A DNA stretch of 56,239 bases from Bordetella parapertussis (GCA_945861305.1 CAMATW010000014.1:1-56239), one strand, 5' to 3'. Counted from the stretch's first letter, positions 19,423 to 28,800 are shown. The notes: generated by a model not told the origin, from the sequence alone. Numbers and translations are program-made.

Positions 19423-20574
19423 ATGTTTTCACGCATTGCTCAACCTGCACTCGCCACCGCACTGACCTGGAGTCCGGCCGTGGCCATTTTGGGACCACGC
19501 CAAATTGGCAAAACAACGCTGGCTCGTGCGCTGCTTGAAACACACCCCAACATACTGTATCTCGATCTGGAGTCGCCCCAAGACCGTGCAGCGCTAGGCG
19601 ACGGCCCCCTTTTCTTGCAAGCCCACGCAGATCAGTTGATCATCCTGGACGAAGTTCAGCACACGCCAGAACTTTTTTCCGTGTTGCGCGGTGAAATTGA
19701 CCGTGCCCGTCGCCCCGGTCGTTTTGTGTTGTTGGGTTCTGCTTCGTTTGAATTGCTGAGGCAGTCGCAATCACTGGCGGGGCGTTTAAGTTTGATCGAC
19801 ATGTTTCCACTGCTTGTCGAGGAAGTGGGTTCTGACCTCAGCACGCTGCAGTCCTTGTGGCTGCGTGGCGGTTTTCCGCCCAGTTTCACCGCATTGAACG
19901 AACAAGCCTCTTGGAGTTGGCGCGAAGCCTTCATCCGTCATCTTCTGCACACCGACTTGCCAGCCTTGGGCTTGCGTGTCGACGCAACAAGCCTGAGTCG
20001 CTTCTGGCGCATGCTGGCTCATTTGCACGGACAACTTTTCAATGCATCGGCAGTGGCCAATTCACTGGATGTCAGCGCACCCACGGTCAACCGGTGGCTT
20101 AACCACATGGTGGGTGCGTTGCTGGTCCGCAAGCTTGAACCCTTTCACACCAACCTTGGCAAGCGATTGGTCAAATCCAACAAGGTGTATGTGCGCGACA
20201 GCGGTTTGTTGCACAGCTTGCTGGGTCTGACCAGTGTGGCCGATTTGCAAGGCCACCCCATGGCTGGCGCGTCTTGGAAAGGCTTTGTGATCGACCACAT
20301 TGCCGCCCACTTACCGGCAGGGGCCAGCATGTCTTTTTACAGAACCGCTGCCGGTGCCGAGTTGGATTTGGTGGTTGAAGCCGGTCAGAAAAGAATTGGC
20401 TTTGAAATCAAATTCAGCGTTGCGCCCAAGGTCAGCAAAGGGTTTTGGCAATCTCTGCACGATGTGCGCCCCCATCAAACGTTTATTGTGGCGCCGGTTC
20501 AGCAGCGTTGGCCCTTTGCCGAAGGGGTTGAGGTGATACCCGTCGGTGACATTGCTGGGGTTTTAGCTGGTTGA
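19423..20574 (+). CDS. AAA-type ATPase with C-terminal DUF4143
   Basis: A 383-aa ATP-binding protein of the widespread AAA_14 / DUF4143 family. Walker A is GPRQIGKTT (24-32) and Walker B is LIILDEVQH (72-80, Asp76-Glu77). DUF4143 follows from about residue 195, beginning near SAPTVNRWLNHMVGALLVRK, and ends with the endonuclease-like GAELDLVVEAGQKRIGFEIK, which has the Asp and Glu-x-Lys pattern of PD-(D/E)xK folds. The biological role of this family is unknown; members vary strongly in presence between strains. The gene stands between gatB and a decayed DUF2075 gene and has its own palindromic upstream site and a downstream hairpin. Confidence 0.88.
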   Translation: MFSRIAQPALATALTWSPAVAILGPRQIGKTTLARALLETHPNILYLDLESPQDRAALGDGPLFLQAHADQLIILDEVQHTPELFSVLRGEIDRARRPGRFVLLGSASFELLRQSQSLAGRLSLIDMFPLLVEEVGSDLSTLQSLWLRGGFPPSFTALNEQASWSWREAFIRHLLHTDLPALGLRVDATSLSRFWRMLAHLHGQLFNASAVANSLDVSAPTVNRWLNHMVGALLVRKLEPFHTNLGKRLVKSNKVYVRDSGLLHSLLGLTSVADLQGHPMAGASWKGFVIDHIAAHLPAGASMSFYRTAAGAELDLVVEAGQKRIGFEIKFSVAPKVSKGFWQSLHDVRPHQTFIVAPVQQRWPFAEGVEVIPVGDIAGVLAG

Positions 20575-20577
20575 AGA

Positions 20578-20614
20578 CCATAAAAATCGGTTATGGCATG
20601 ACCGATTTTCATGG
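20578..20614. terminator. Long hairpin between convergent accessory genes
   Basis: CCATaAAAATCGGT (20578-20591) pairs with ACCGATTTTcATGG (20601-20614) across a 9-nt loop: 13 paired bases with a single opposed mismatch. It has a run of T in the 3' arm read from either side. It lies 4 nt past the DUF4143 stop and before the end of the minus-strand pseudogene, so it probably serves as a bidirectional terminator. Confidence 0.65.
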
Positions 20615-20648
20615 ATAGAGATACTCACGGTTTGAGTTCTCAGAGACA

Positions 20649-21232
20649 TTAAATCTCGTGTATGCCCAAAGAAACAAGGTATTTAAATATGGGATCGTAA
20701 AACACAGGATCGCGGGTAGGGTCACTGGATTTTCCTGCCGGCACAACAATAACCATCCCTTGACGCGCACGCGTGAGTAAAACACGGTAAGCATTTTTCA
20801 AATACATCTGCCGATGGGGTAAATGAACCTTTTGCCATTTGCTTCCGACAAAAGACCTGTACTCCCAATCATCCTCCCCACACCTCAAATCAGCATCCCA
20901 AACCACACAGGCCCAATCAAGCTCAAGTCCTTGAACATGGAATTCTGTGGCTACATCCTCCAAGTAATACGACGAACGCACATCTTCTTTTTCGTCTAAG
21001 AACCAATGAACAGGCGTTTTCCTAGTCGTGGAACAACAAATTCAAAATAAATCTCGCCTTTATCTGCAAATTGACCAAGTTCTTTCTGCAGAATAGTTAT
21101 CTGTGAACGCCAGGCATCACGCTGCGTAATTTCAATCGAAAACCCGCTGTTTTTTGTCAAACTCCCGAGAATTGCATTTGCCTCTGAATTAATAAAGTCT
21201 GCTATTCGGCCTAAATAAAAGGCCCTCGCCAT
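20649..21232 (-). pseudogene. DUF2075 domain protein remnant (internal deletion plus frameshift)
   Basis: Two minus-strand pieces belong to one decayed gene. Piece 1 (21232 down to 20996) encodes MARAFYLGRIADFINSEANA...TQRDAWRSQ...IYFEFVVPRLGKRL, the usual N-terminus of DUF2075 proteins. Piece 2, in another frame from about 21003 to 20649, encodes HWFLDEKEDVRSSYYLEDVA, ATEFHVQGLELDWACVVWDA and YRVLLTRARQGMVIVV...YLVSLGI, the C-terminal end of the same family. The whole central nucleotide-binding domain, several hundred residues in intact relatives (from memory), is missing. The frames switch at the junction near 21000, so a functional fused protein is unlikely. DUF2075 proteins resemble superfamily 1 helicases/ATPases found in accessory regions. 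Confidence 0.78.
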
Positions 21233-21280
21233 CTTGGTTTGAGAAGAGGTCAAATTAAATTTCTCTGAAAGAGTTAAATG

Positions 21281-21625
21281 TTATTCAATTTGCAGCAGGG
21301 CCTTGATCTTGGCACGAACCTCCCCCAGAACTTCATCCGACACCGCCCCTTTGCGTTTGGCTTTGCGAATTCGCCAGTCCAGTGACTTGACCTGATCGGC
21401 CAACACCGCACCGACTTGTCCCTCCATGTCCGTCAGGACTTCAAAAGGGTAGCCCTTGACCTTGGTGGTCAACGGGCAGCAGACCATCAGCCCCTTTTTG
21501 ACGTTGTAGGCCGCAGGACTGAGCACCAGTGCTGGCCGGTGTCCGGCTTGTTCATGGCCGGCTTGGGGCTCGAATTGCAGCCAAACAATGTCTCCAGCGC
21601 CGGGCACATACGTGCGCGTTGCCAT
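21281..21625 (-). CDS. mazF: MazF/PemK family toxin (endoribonuclease)
   Basis: A 114-aa toxin predicted to cleave mRNA at short sequences. The signature opening GDIVWLQFEPQAGHEQAGHR continues into PALVLSP, and VCCPLTTKVKGYPFEV gives the next two strands. DQVKSLDWRIRKAKRKG is the typical ChpB/MazF-like linker. The ATG at 21625 shares its A with the last base of the antitoxin stop (TGATG), a standard coupling in such operons. It is the distal gene of mazE-mazF. Nothing suggests inactivation. Its exact RNA specificity cannot be told. Confidence 0.93.
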   Translation of the reverse strand: MATRTYVPGAGDIVWLQFEPQAGHEQAGHRPALVLSPAAYNVKKGLMVCCPLTTKVKGYPFEVLTDMEGQVGAVLADQVKSLDWRIRKAKRKGAVSDEVLGEVRAKIKALLQIE

Positions 21626-21867
21626 CAAAGGGCTTCCTGTCCAGCGGGCCCACCAAAGTCCACTTCGTCGTGCGCGTTGTCATCTGTGATGCCCGCCAGC
21701 AGGTCTTCCAACTTGTAGTCTGGCTTTTTGGCAGGTTCGATGACGATGCGCCCCTTTGTAGCCGTGATGGTGACGTGCTGCTCCAACTCGAGTGCAGCGG
21801 ACTTCATGACTGCACTGGGCAGTCGCAAGGCTGGGCTGTTGCCCCATTTGCGTATGACAGCTTCCAT
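21625..21867 (-). CDS. mazE: MazE/AbrB-type antitoxin
   Basis: An 80-aa antitoxin with an N-terminal SpoVT-AbrB DNA-binding domain (EAVIRKWGNSPALRLPSAVM, about 2-21, then VTITATKGRIVIEPA) and an acidic C-terminal tail (LLAGITDDNAHDEVDF) that would bind and block MazF. I place the start at ATG 21867 because a perfect AGGAGG Shine-Dalgarno (complement of 21873-21878) lies 5 nt upstream. A GTG two codons earlier would be too close to it. A palindrome just upstream is the probable autoregulatory operator. Confidence 0.92.
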   Translation of the reverse strand: MEAVIRKWGNSPALRLPSAVMKSAALELEQHVTITATKGRIVIEPAKKPDYKLEDLLAGITDDNAHDEVDFGGPAGQEAL

Positions 21868-21881
21868 GGTCACCTCCTATT

Positions 21882-21900
21882 GTGTCTACATTGTAGATAC
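21882..21900. promoter_or_regulatory. Palindromic operator upstream of mazEF
   Basis: TCTACA (21885-21890) and TGTAGA (21892-21897) form a perfect dyad around one central base. Two more outer base pairs can form (GT at 21882-21883 with AC at 21899-21900). The site is 15 nt upstream of the mazE start codon, where a MazE-MazF complex would repress transcription. The position and dyad are visible; the regulator is inferred. Confidence 0.6.
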
Positions 21901-21919
21901 AAACCAACCGCATGGCAAA

Positions 21920-23641
21920 CTAGTCGCGTGCCCTATTTGAGACGCCCCTCACTATCAACCCCTGCGCCAGATAGTAAGAAGCCAAGACCCACAAACCGGC
22001 ATAAGGCAAGGGGCTGACAAACTTGTCGATGGCAAGCAAGGTGTCTGACAGCATGAAGCTCACGCTGCCCCAAGCCACCCACACACTCGCCGCAGTGCCC
22101 AGGTGCTGGGCGCGACCCCAGGCTTGCGCGGCCATGGTGGCAATCACCAACACATAAGCCGCAACCGGCACACGCAGTTCGCTGGGCAAGCCGTTTTGGT
22201 CTAAGCCCACAAACACCACGGCGGCCACAGAAATAGCGATCACCATCGCACGCCGCCTGTGTAGCCAAGGTGCATCTTGGCGAAACAACTGGATATAGCT
22301 CAGGTGCGCCAGCAAAAACGCCGCCAAACCATACACAAACATGCCTTGCCCCATCAGCAGCACATCACCCGCCAGCGACAAAGCCAAGGCCGCCATCAAC
22401 CAAGTGCGGCCCTTGATGCCTGCTGATCCTTGCCACGCAGCTAAGATCAATACCAACAAGGCTAAGGGTTTGGCCCACAGATACACCTCGCTCCAGCCGC
22501 AGGCATTGGCAGCAGTTGCCAAGGCGGCGGCTTGCACAAAAGCACACATCGCAGGCGACAGGCGGTTTTGCAACATGGCGTTCACGCCCCACAAACCTGC
22601 GCTCACCGCCAACACGCAGGTGGCGGCCTCGGCCCACACCATGCCATCCATGAACCACAACACCGCCGAGGAGCAACTCAGCAACACCAAAAACCAAGCA
22701 CCGCCCCACCACTGCACCGCGCGAGTTTGCACTGGCTGAAAAGCGGGGAAGTTGTGAATTTGAAAGGGCTTGTCGGGGAACTGCTGGGCCACGTCATCGG
22801 GGCGCCAGCCAGGGTGGTGCAAAAACACCATCACCTTGTCGCGCCAACGCTTGGCATGCCAACTGTCGTGCAACATGCTGGCGTATATCTGCAGATTGGC
22901 CCACAAAGGGTCCCAACTGTTGAGCGCTTTGCGGGTGCCGTAAACGCAAGGCTCTTGGGGGTCTTCTTCTGCAAAGCTTCCAAACAAGCGGTCCCAGACC
23001 ACCCAGATGCCGCCATAGTTGCGGTCCAGGTATTTGTCGTTCACGGCATGGTGAACACGGTGGTTGGAGGGCGAGCAAAACCAGCGGTCAAACCAACCCA
23101 AGCGGCCAATGTGTTCGGTATGCACCCAGTATTGGTAAAGCAGGTCGATCAGCGCCACGATGCCAAACACCACAGGCGGCACGCCCACCAAAGCCATGGG
23201 CAAATAAAACACCCAGCTGCTGATGGCGCCAGCGCTGCTTTGGCGCAGCGCGGTGGACAAGTTGTAGTGCTGGCTTTGGTGGTGCACCGCATGTCCCGCC
23301 CAAAACACGGATACCTCGTGGCTGGCGCGGTGAAACCAGTAATAGCAAAAGTCATACAAGACCAATGCCAGCAAAACGCCATACCAAGTGCTCCACCACG
23401 CGTCATCGCGCACCAAAGCCACTTGCTCGAACACCAAGGTGTAAATGCCAATGCGCAGCACACGGGTGAAGATGGCGCTGATTTGGCTCAGTATGCCCAG
23501 CGAGATGCTGCTGATGGCGTCGTCGAGACGGTAAGTTTGCGCGGACACCTGACCTTGTTTGGCCAATCGCCGGCCCCACAACCACTCGATGAATATCAGG
23601 CCAAAAAACACTGGCGATGCCAACACAATGATGTAACCCAT
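21920..23641 (-). CDS. Fusion of sterol-desaturase/AGMO-like hydroxylase and YhhN lysoplasmalogenase-like domain
   Basis: A 573-aa polytopic membrane protein with two enzyme-like domains. Residues 1-260 form a fatty acid hydroxylase (sterol desaturase superfamily) domain with the di-iron histidine motifs HRASHE (104-109), HAVHH (117-121), HTEH (174-177) and HRVHH (194-198). Residues about 385-568 match the YhhN/TMEM86 family: WAKPLALLV, AGDVLLM (Asp426), GLAAFLLAHLSYI, GSVSFMLSDTLLAIDKF (Asp533) and YYLAQGLIVRG. The first family includes alkylglycerol monooxygenase, which cleaves ether lipids; the second includes lysoplasmalogenase, which hydrolyses vinyl-ether lysolipids. A combined ether-lipid catabolic role is a reasonable inference, untested. 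It is monocistronic in appearance, between mltA and mazEF. Confidence 0.88.
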   Translation of the reverse strand: MGYIIVLASPVFFGLIFIEWLWGRRLAKQGQVSAQTYRLDDAISSISLGILSQISAIFTRVLRIGIYTLVFEQVALVRDDAWWSTWYGVLLALVLYDFCYYWFHRASHEVSVFWAGHAVHHQSQHYNLSTALRQSSAGAISSWVFYLPMALVGVPPVVFGIVALIDLLYQYWVHTEHIGRLGWFDRWFCSPSNHRVHHAVNDKYLDRNYGGIWVVWDRLFGSFAEEDPQEPCVYGTRKALNSWDPLWANLQIYASMLHDSWHAKRWRDKVMVFLHHPGWRPDDVAQQFPDKPFQIHNFPAFQPVQTRAVQWWGGAWFLVLLSCSSAVLWFMDGMVWAEAATCVLAVSAGLWGVNAMLQNRLSPAMCAFVQAAALATAANACGWSEVYLWAKPLALLVLILAAWQGSAGIKGRTWLMAALALSLAGDVLLMGQGMFVYGLAAFLLAHLSYIQLFRQDAPWLHRRRAMVIAISVAAVVFVGLDQNGLPSELRVPVAAYVLVIATMAAQAWGRAQHLGTAASVWVAWGSVSFMLSDTLLAIDKFVSPLPYAGLWVLASYYLAQGLIVRGVSNRARD

Positions 23642-23686
23642 GAATCTGCTCAGTTAATACAGCAGGGGAGATATTAATGCATGGGA

Positions 23687-24910
23687 TTACTTGGGCCACA
23701 AAGCCCATAAACGCAAGGGTTGCTTCAAGCGCCCCGCCAAATCACCGGCTTCTCGACCAGTACCCATGAAGAAATCCGCACGCACAGCACCCACGATGGC
23801 GCTGCCCGTGTCTTGCGCCAACACCAAGCGCTGCAGCGCTTGGGTGGGGCCTGGGGAGACCAGCCACAGCGGTGTGCCATAGGGCATGCTGAGCGGATCG
23901 ATGGCTACCGAGCGCCCCGCGACCAGCGGTATGCCTTGTGCGCCGCGAGGCCCCACACTGGGGTCGGCACCCATGGGTTCTTCTTTGAAAAAAACATAAC
24001 GCGGATTGGTCCAGAACAACTCTTGGCGGCGCTGCGGGTTGCGCTGCAACCACGCCTTGATGCCCGGCCACGAGGCGTCGCGCGTTTCGCCTTTGTCAAG
24101 CAACCATCTGCCCACACTTTGGTAGGGCTGATCATTGGACGCGGCAAAGCCGACACGAACGATACGCACACTGCCATCGGGCTCGGTGATACGCAGTCTG
24201 CCTGATCCTTGGATGTGCAGAATCAAAGCGTCCACTGGGTCGGCCAACCAGGCAATCTCGCGGCCACGCAAAGCGTTTTGTGCCGCTGGCAGGCTTTCAA
24301 TGTCTTGGCGAGTGAACCAAGGCTTGCCATTCGCTAAGCCCGGCGGGATGGCATACAAAGGGGTGTTAAAGCCATTGCCCGCCAAACGCTGTGCCTCAAA
24401 CACCGGTTCGTAGTAGGCGGTGAGCAAGCCACTGGCTTCACCTTCCAAAGACTCCAATCGGTAAGCCTGCAAGCGGCTGAGCAACAACAAGCGCTGCTCG
24501 GTTTCGCTGGCAATGCTCAGGCGACGAATCTCACTGCACAAGGGCGCGAGCACCGTGCCGCTGACATCGCAATTGGCCAACAACAAGGCCCACACCTCGG
24601 CCATGGACTCTTGCGGCCAACCGGGCAACTCTTCGATGGGCACGGGCACCCAGCGGCTTTTCGCCTCGCCTTTGACGGGCGGCTCAAAGCGCGGCTCAGC
24701 CTGAGGGACGGTAGGCTGACTGAGCGATGGACTCGGCACTGGCGCAGGCTTGACGCTATCAGGTAGCAGCACTGGCGGCAAGGTAGGGGGAGCTGGCTGG
24801 CTGGTGGGTCGAGGCACCGAAGAGGCACAAGACACCAGCATGCCTACAATCGCTACGCCCCATGCTGCGCGGTAAGGCAGCCACCAACCCATCCACATTC
24901 TTGAGCCCAT
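23687..24910 (-). CDS. mltA: Membrane-bound lytic murein transglycosylase A
   Basis: An outer-membrane lipoprotein that cleaves the glycan strands of peptidoglycan to 1,6-anhydromuramyl products. From ATG 24910 the 407-aa product has a lipoprotein signal with lipobox LVSC (Cys28), a Pro-rich linker (about 35-85) and the MltA barrel domain with GLLTAYYEPVFEAQR. The C-terminal 3D domain shows VLAQDTGSAIVGAVRADFFM and GTGREAGDLAG, the catalytic-Asp region of MltA. The start is uncertain: earlier in-frame ATGs at 24961 and 24976 would give a long polar extension before the signal peptide, so a start at 24910 or 24898 is more likely. Confidence 0.92.
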   Translation of the reverse strand: MGSRMWMGWWLPYRAAWGVAIVGMLVSCASSVPRPTSQPAPPTLPPVLLPDSVKPAPVPSPSLSQPTVPQAEPRFEPPVKGEAKSRWVPVPIEELPGWPQESMAEVWALLLANCDVSGTVLAPLCSEIRRLSIASETEQRLLLLSRLQAYRLESLEGEASGLLTAYYEPVFEAQRLAGNGFNTPLYAIPPGLANGKPWFTRQDIESLPAAQNALRGREIAWLADPVDALILHIQGSGRLRITEPDGSVRIVRVGFAASNDQPYQSVGRWLLDKGETRDASWPGIKAWLQRNPQRRQELFWTNPRYVFFKEEPMGADPSVGPRGAQGIPLVAGRSVAIDPLSMPYGTPLWLVSPGPTQALQRLVLAQDTGSAIVGAVRADFFMGTGREAGDLAGRLKQPLRLWALWPK

Positions 24911-25031
24911 GCTACTGATATTGCTTGAATCCCTTGGCGCCGGCTTGTTGCTGGTGCTCATCGTGTGGTGGACCATGTTCCATGGTCGCAGCAATGGCGG
25001 ACCAGAAGACAAAGAACGCGACAAGGACTGA
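24909..25031 (+). CDS. Possible small membrane protein (40 aa)
   Basis: A short reading frame, ATG to TGA, encodes MLLILLESLGAGLLLVLIVW, a hydrophobic helix of about 20 residues, followed by WTMFHGRSNGG and a strongly charged tail PEDKERDKD. One helix plus a soluble charged tail is the typical build of small bacterial membrane proteins. It lies head-to-head with the preferred mltA start and ends one base before the stop of the amidase gene on the other strand, filling the gap neatly. No strong Shine-Dalgarno is visible. I do not recognise a family. It could be a chance ORF. Confidence 0.38.
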   Translation: MLLILLESLGAGLLLVLIVWWTMFHGRSNGGPEDKERDKD

Positions 25032-25850
25032 TCACGCCAGCGGTGAGCGGCGCAGCGGCAACTGCTGCCTGCGCTCGCGTAATTGAGCGATGGACAACTC
25101 GGTCAGCACACAAGCCTCGCCCTCGTCTTGCACCGCTTGAACCTGACCCCAAGGGTCTACCCACATCGAATGCCCCCAGGTGCGACGGCCATTGCTGTGC
25201 TTGCCGCCTTGCGCTGCTGCACCCACCCACGCCAAGTTGTCAATCGCACGGGCTCGCAACAAGACTTCCCAGTGGGCAGAGCCAGTGGTGTAAGTGAAGG
25301 CGCTGGGTGCGAGCAGCAACTCGGCACCTTGCTGTACCAATTGGCGGTACAGCTGGGGAAAGCGCAGGTCATAGCACACGCTCAGGCCTATGCGCCAAGT
25401 GTGGCCGTCTTTTGAGGGCAAATCCATCACCACCGGCGTGTCACCGGCTTGCAGCACCACGCTTTCGTCGTAGCTTTCGCGGCCGTTGTCAAAACAAAAC
25501 AAATGGATCTTGTCGTAACGCGCCATGCATTGCCCTTGGGTACCAAACACCAGCGTGGTGTTGCGCACATGCGAGCTGTCGCCTGGCACCGCTATGGGCA
25601 AGGTGCCCGCCACCAAGCACACGCCATAGGTTTTGGCCATGGCAGCCAAGCGCTGCTGCATGGGGCCGTCACCAAAGGCTTCGGCTATGGCCAGTTTGTC
25701 CGTGTCGTGCTGTCCGAGCAAACAAAAATACTCTGGCAAGACCGCCAACTCGGCGCCAGCTTGGGCGGCTTGCGCCAGCAAGCGTTCGGCGGTGTCAAGG
25801 TTGGTCGCCACATCGGCGGTGGAAACCATTTGCAGCAAAGCGGCTTTCAT
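25032..25850 (-). CDS. Nitrilase-superfamily carbon-nitrogen hydrolase (Nit-type amidase)
   Basis: A 272-aa cytoplasmic amidase of the Nit1/Nit2-like branch. The Glu-Lys-Cys triad is visible: Glu in VLPEYFCLLG, Lys in RYDKIHLFCFDNG and Cys in SVCYDLRFPQLYR. Members of this branch hydrolyse deaminated glutathione or omega-amides such as 2-oxoglutaramate; the YDKIHLF and CYDLRFP context fits the deaminated glutathione amidase group. ATG 25850 overlaps the yhdP stop by four bases (ATGA), so the two genes are coupled. Earlier in-frame codons lie within yhdP. Confidence 0.9.
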   Translation of the reverse strand: MKAALLQMVSTADVATNLDTAERLLAQAAQAGAELAVLPEYFCLLGQHDTDKLAIAEAFGDGPMQQRLAAMAKTYGVCLVAGTLPIAVPGDSSHVRNTTLVFGTQGQCMARYDKIHLFCFDNGRESYDESVVLQAGDTPVVMDLPSKDGHTWRIGLSVCYDLRFPQLYRQLVQQGAELLLAPSAFTYTTGSAHWEVLLRARAIDNLAWVGAAAQGGKHSNGRRTWGHSMWVDPWGQVQAVQDEGEACVLTELSIAQLRERRQQLPLRRSPLA

Positions 25851-28800
25851 GGTTTGACTTCCTTTTGTGTAGAGCCATCGATTTTGCTGACCTTGGGATC
25901 TTTCCAAGAGCCAAGCACGCGAAACTCTTGGGTGGTCGATTTTGCCAAGGGTGTCTTCAAAAAATACTGTGTGAGAAAGCTGGTCAAGCCCACCACAGGG
26001 TTGATGATGGTGTAGAGCAAGGTGGCGGTACCGGTGTTGAGGTCAGGCACCACCACCACTTTGAGGTCTTGGGTTTCATGCTCGATATCGGCCTTGCCTT
26101 CGAGCATCACAGCAGCTGTCACGCCCTTCATCTGTAAATTGTTGGTACTGGCAATGCCTTGCTGGATTTGTACGTCGCCACGCACAAAGTCAAAGGAAAA
26201 GCCCTCGCTGAATACATCGGTGAAGTCCAAGGTGAGGCGCCGTGGCAAGGCTTGTAAATTGAGAACACCAAACAATCGCGCGACACCTGGCTCGGCTTTC
26301 AAAAATTGCCCTTTGTCCAGATTCACATTGAATTGACCACCCATGCTGGCGTAGTCGGGCGAAAACGGGGAGCCCGTCCAGCCAACCTGGCCAGCCATGC
26401 GACCTTTGCCATTGCGAATAGCGCCCTTGTAGCCCAAGCGTTCCAGCAACTCGCCAGAGTTTTGCAGCTGCAGGGTGAAGTCCAGTTGGGTGCGCTTGGC
26501 TAGCATGCGACCCACGCCGCCCCATTGGCCTTTGGCCTGAAAACTCGCTTCTGGCAAGCTGAGATTGAACTTGTTGAGCACCCATTCCCGACCGCCACCG
26601 GCAATGGCGCGGCTAAAACCCTCAACCTCGGCGCGTCCTAACTTCAAGCCGCGCAACTCCAAGTTGTCAATAACGATGTCCATGGAGGGCAAATCTTTGG
26701 GCGAGTCCGACAAAGTCGCTTCCACGTCTTTCACCGCAGCAGGCGGAATCACCAAATTGGCCAACCTCGCCACCACCCGCGCTGATTGGTTATCTTGCTC
26801 AGGCTTGTAGTCTATTTGCCCCTGTGCTTCATCGGCTTTAAGCTGTATGCGCCACTGTGGGCCTTGCTTGTCGGCACTGGCTTGCACCCGATTGAAGGTG
26901 CGCCCAAGCCACAGCAGTTCGTTGGTACCCACCTCAAATCGGGTGGGCACAAAGGCCATGGCTTGTGGGCTGGCGGGCTTGGCAGGTTTGTCGTCCTTGG
27001 TTTGGGTGCCCAACCAACCCGACAAAGTTTGTTGCCATTCATCGGCATTGAAATGCGGCAACTGCACTTGCATCAGCACCGTGCCTTCAGGGATGTCTTT
27101 GCGCGGCGACACGGTTCCCAAGGCAATTTGCCCGCGCAAGACCTGCGGCACTTGGGGTGTCATATCGCGCAAATAACTGACGGTGATGAGTTGCCCCAAA
27201 GTGAGGGTGCTTTGTTCTAAATGCGCACTGCCTTTGGCTTGTGAAACCCGCAGCAACTCATTGTCAAAACGCACCGGCCAAACGGCATCCACTGTTTTGT
27301 TCAAAGGCTCTGGCAAATCCACGCCCATGCCCTGCAAAGAGCTGCTGAAAGAAAACTCAGGCACGCCGCGTCGCAAACCCAAGCTGGCAACAAACGATGT
27401 GCTGCCGCTTAAATGCGCAGCAAAACCCGAGACCAGCGCAAGCTCCGGCAATTGGCGCAAAGCCTTGGCGCTGACACTTCCTTGCAAACTCAGGCGCGAA
27501 GGGCCTGCGTCGATGCTGTCGTTGAAACGCAAACCGCCATCGAGGCGCGCATCCGCACCCAGCCAACGCAGGCGCATATTGTTGACCGCCACCCCTGTCT
27601 CGGTGTAGTTGAGGGTGCCACGCAATTTGCTAAAGCGAGGAAGAGACGGCTGCCACTGGATATCGTTGCCATTGAGCACCACGCTGCCTTGCACTTTGGC
27701 AAGGGCCAGGTTTTGCAGCGGAAGATTCAGGCGAAGTTGGTGCTCGGCGGTTCCTGTGGCGGCGAGCTGCGTGAACGCTTGGTCGGTGATGCTGTTGAGC
27801 GGCGAGGTTTTGACCATCTGCGCCACATCGCTCAAATTGCCGCGCATCTGCGTGCTGACGTCCACCACGATATCGCGCAGATCGGCTATTTGTAGGTCCA
27901 GTTTGCTCAGCATTGTGGCTCCGTCTTGCCCGATACGCGCGGAAGCACCCTTGATGAAAAGGCGGTTGCGGTTGATTTGCAGCTCGCCTGCGGCTTGCTG
28001 CACATGCGGCCACGCCACTTTGTCGCGCCGCTGTGCAGCGCTCAATAGGCTGGTGGGGGCGTACTGCATGCTCAGGCCTTGGAACGGAGCTTTGACGGTG
28101 AACACACCCTCGTTGTTGCGGGTGAAGGGAAAGCGGTCCAAGGGGCCTTTGACTTCGATAGCGGCTTGGCTGAAACGACCCGCCAATAAAGCGTCACGCA
28201 AATAGTGGCGTGCTTGTTCATCCATGGCAAGCGGCAAATAGCGGTGCAGCGTCGTTGCGTCTAAGCGCGCCACCTTGGCCTGCATATCCAACACACCCAT
28301 GTCTTGTGCACTCGCACCAGACAACCAACTGCCTTGCGCTTTCGCTTGCAAGTCAGGATTTTCAATGTTGGCTTGGTGCACGGTCACCGACCATTGGTGG
28401 TCTTTTTTCGCCCAAGAAACATCTGCGGTCGCCTCTTTCAATGCAATTTTATTGGACTCCAAAACATCGCCTATTTGCAAATGGCCGCCGGCTTGTTGCC
28501 AATGGGCTTTGCCGCCGTGTTCACTGACTTCCAGCTTGAGTTGCGACGACTGAATGCCCGGCCACCACAGCGCGGGGTCTGGCTTGGCTGAGGTGCTCGA
28601 CGCCAAAAGTGAGAAGCCTATGACCTCGGTCTTGAGGTTGAACTGCGGCGTATCGCTGTGCGCCAAGAACCAGCGCATATCGAGTTCTTTGACCTGCCCC
28701 TTAGGTTGCGCCAAGGCCAGTCGGGCTTGCCAGCTTTCGCCCAAGGGCAAGCGTTGAGCGATGCGAGCGAGCATTTCTAAAGAAAAGCCCTGCAATTGCA

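Noticed and set aside
20996..21253. An intact small gene of about 85 codons on the minus strand
   Set aside because: Its sequence is the N-terminus of a DUF2075 protein that continues in another frame downstream, so it is one half of a pseudogene rather than a small gene.
22532..23677. A 381-codon plus-strand open frame across the hydroxylase-YhhN gene
   Set aside because: The opposite strand has clear histidine motifs and membrane helices; this frame is low-complexity His/Gln/Ala-rich shadow coding.
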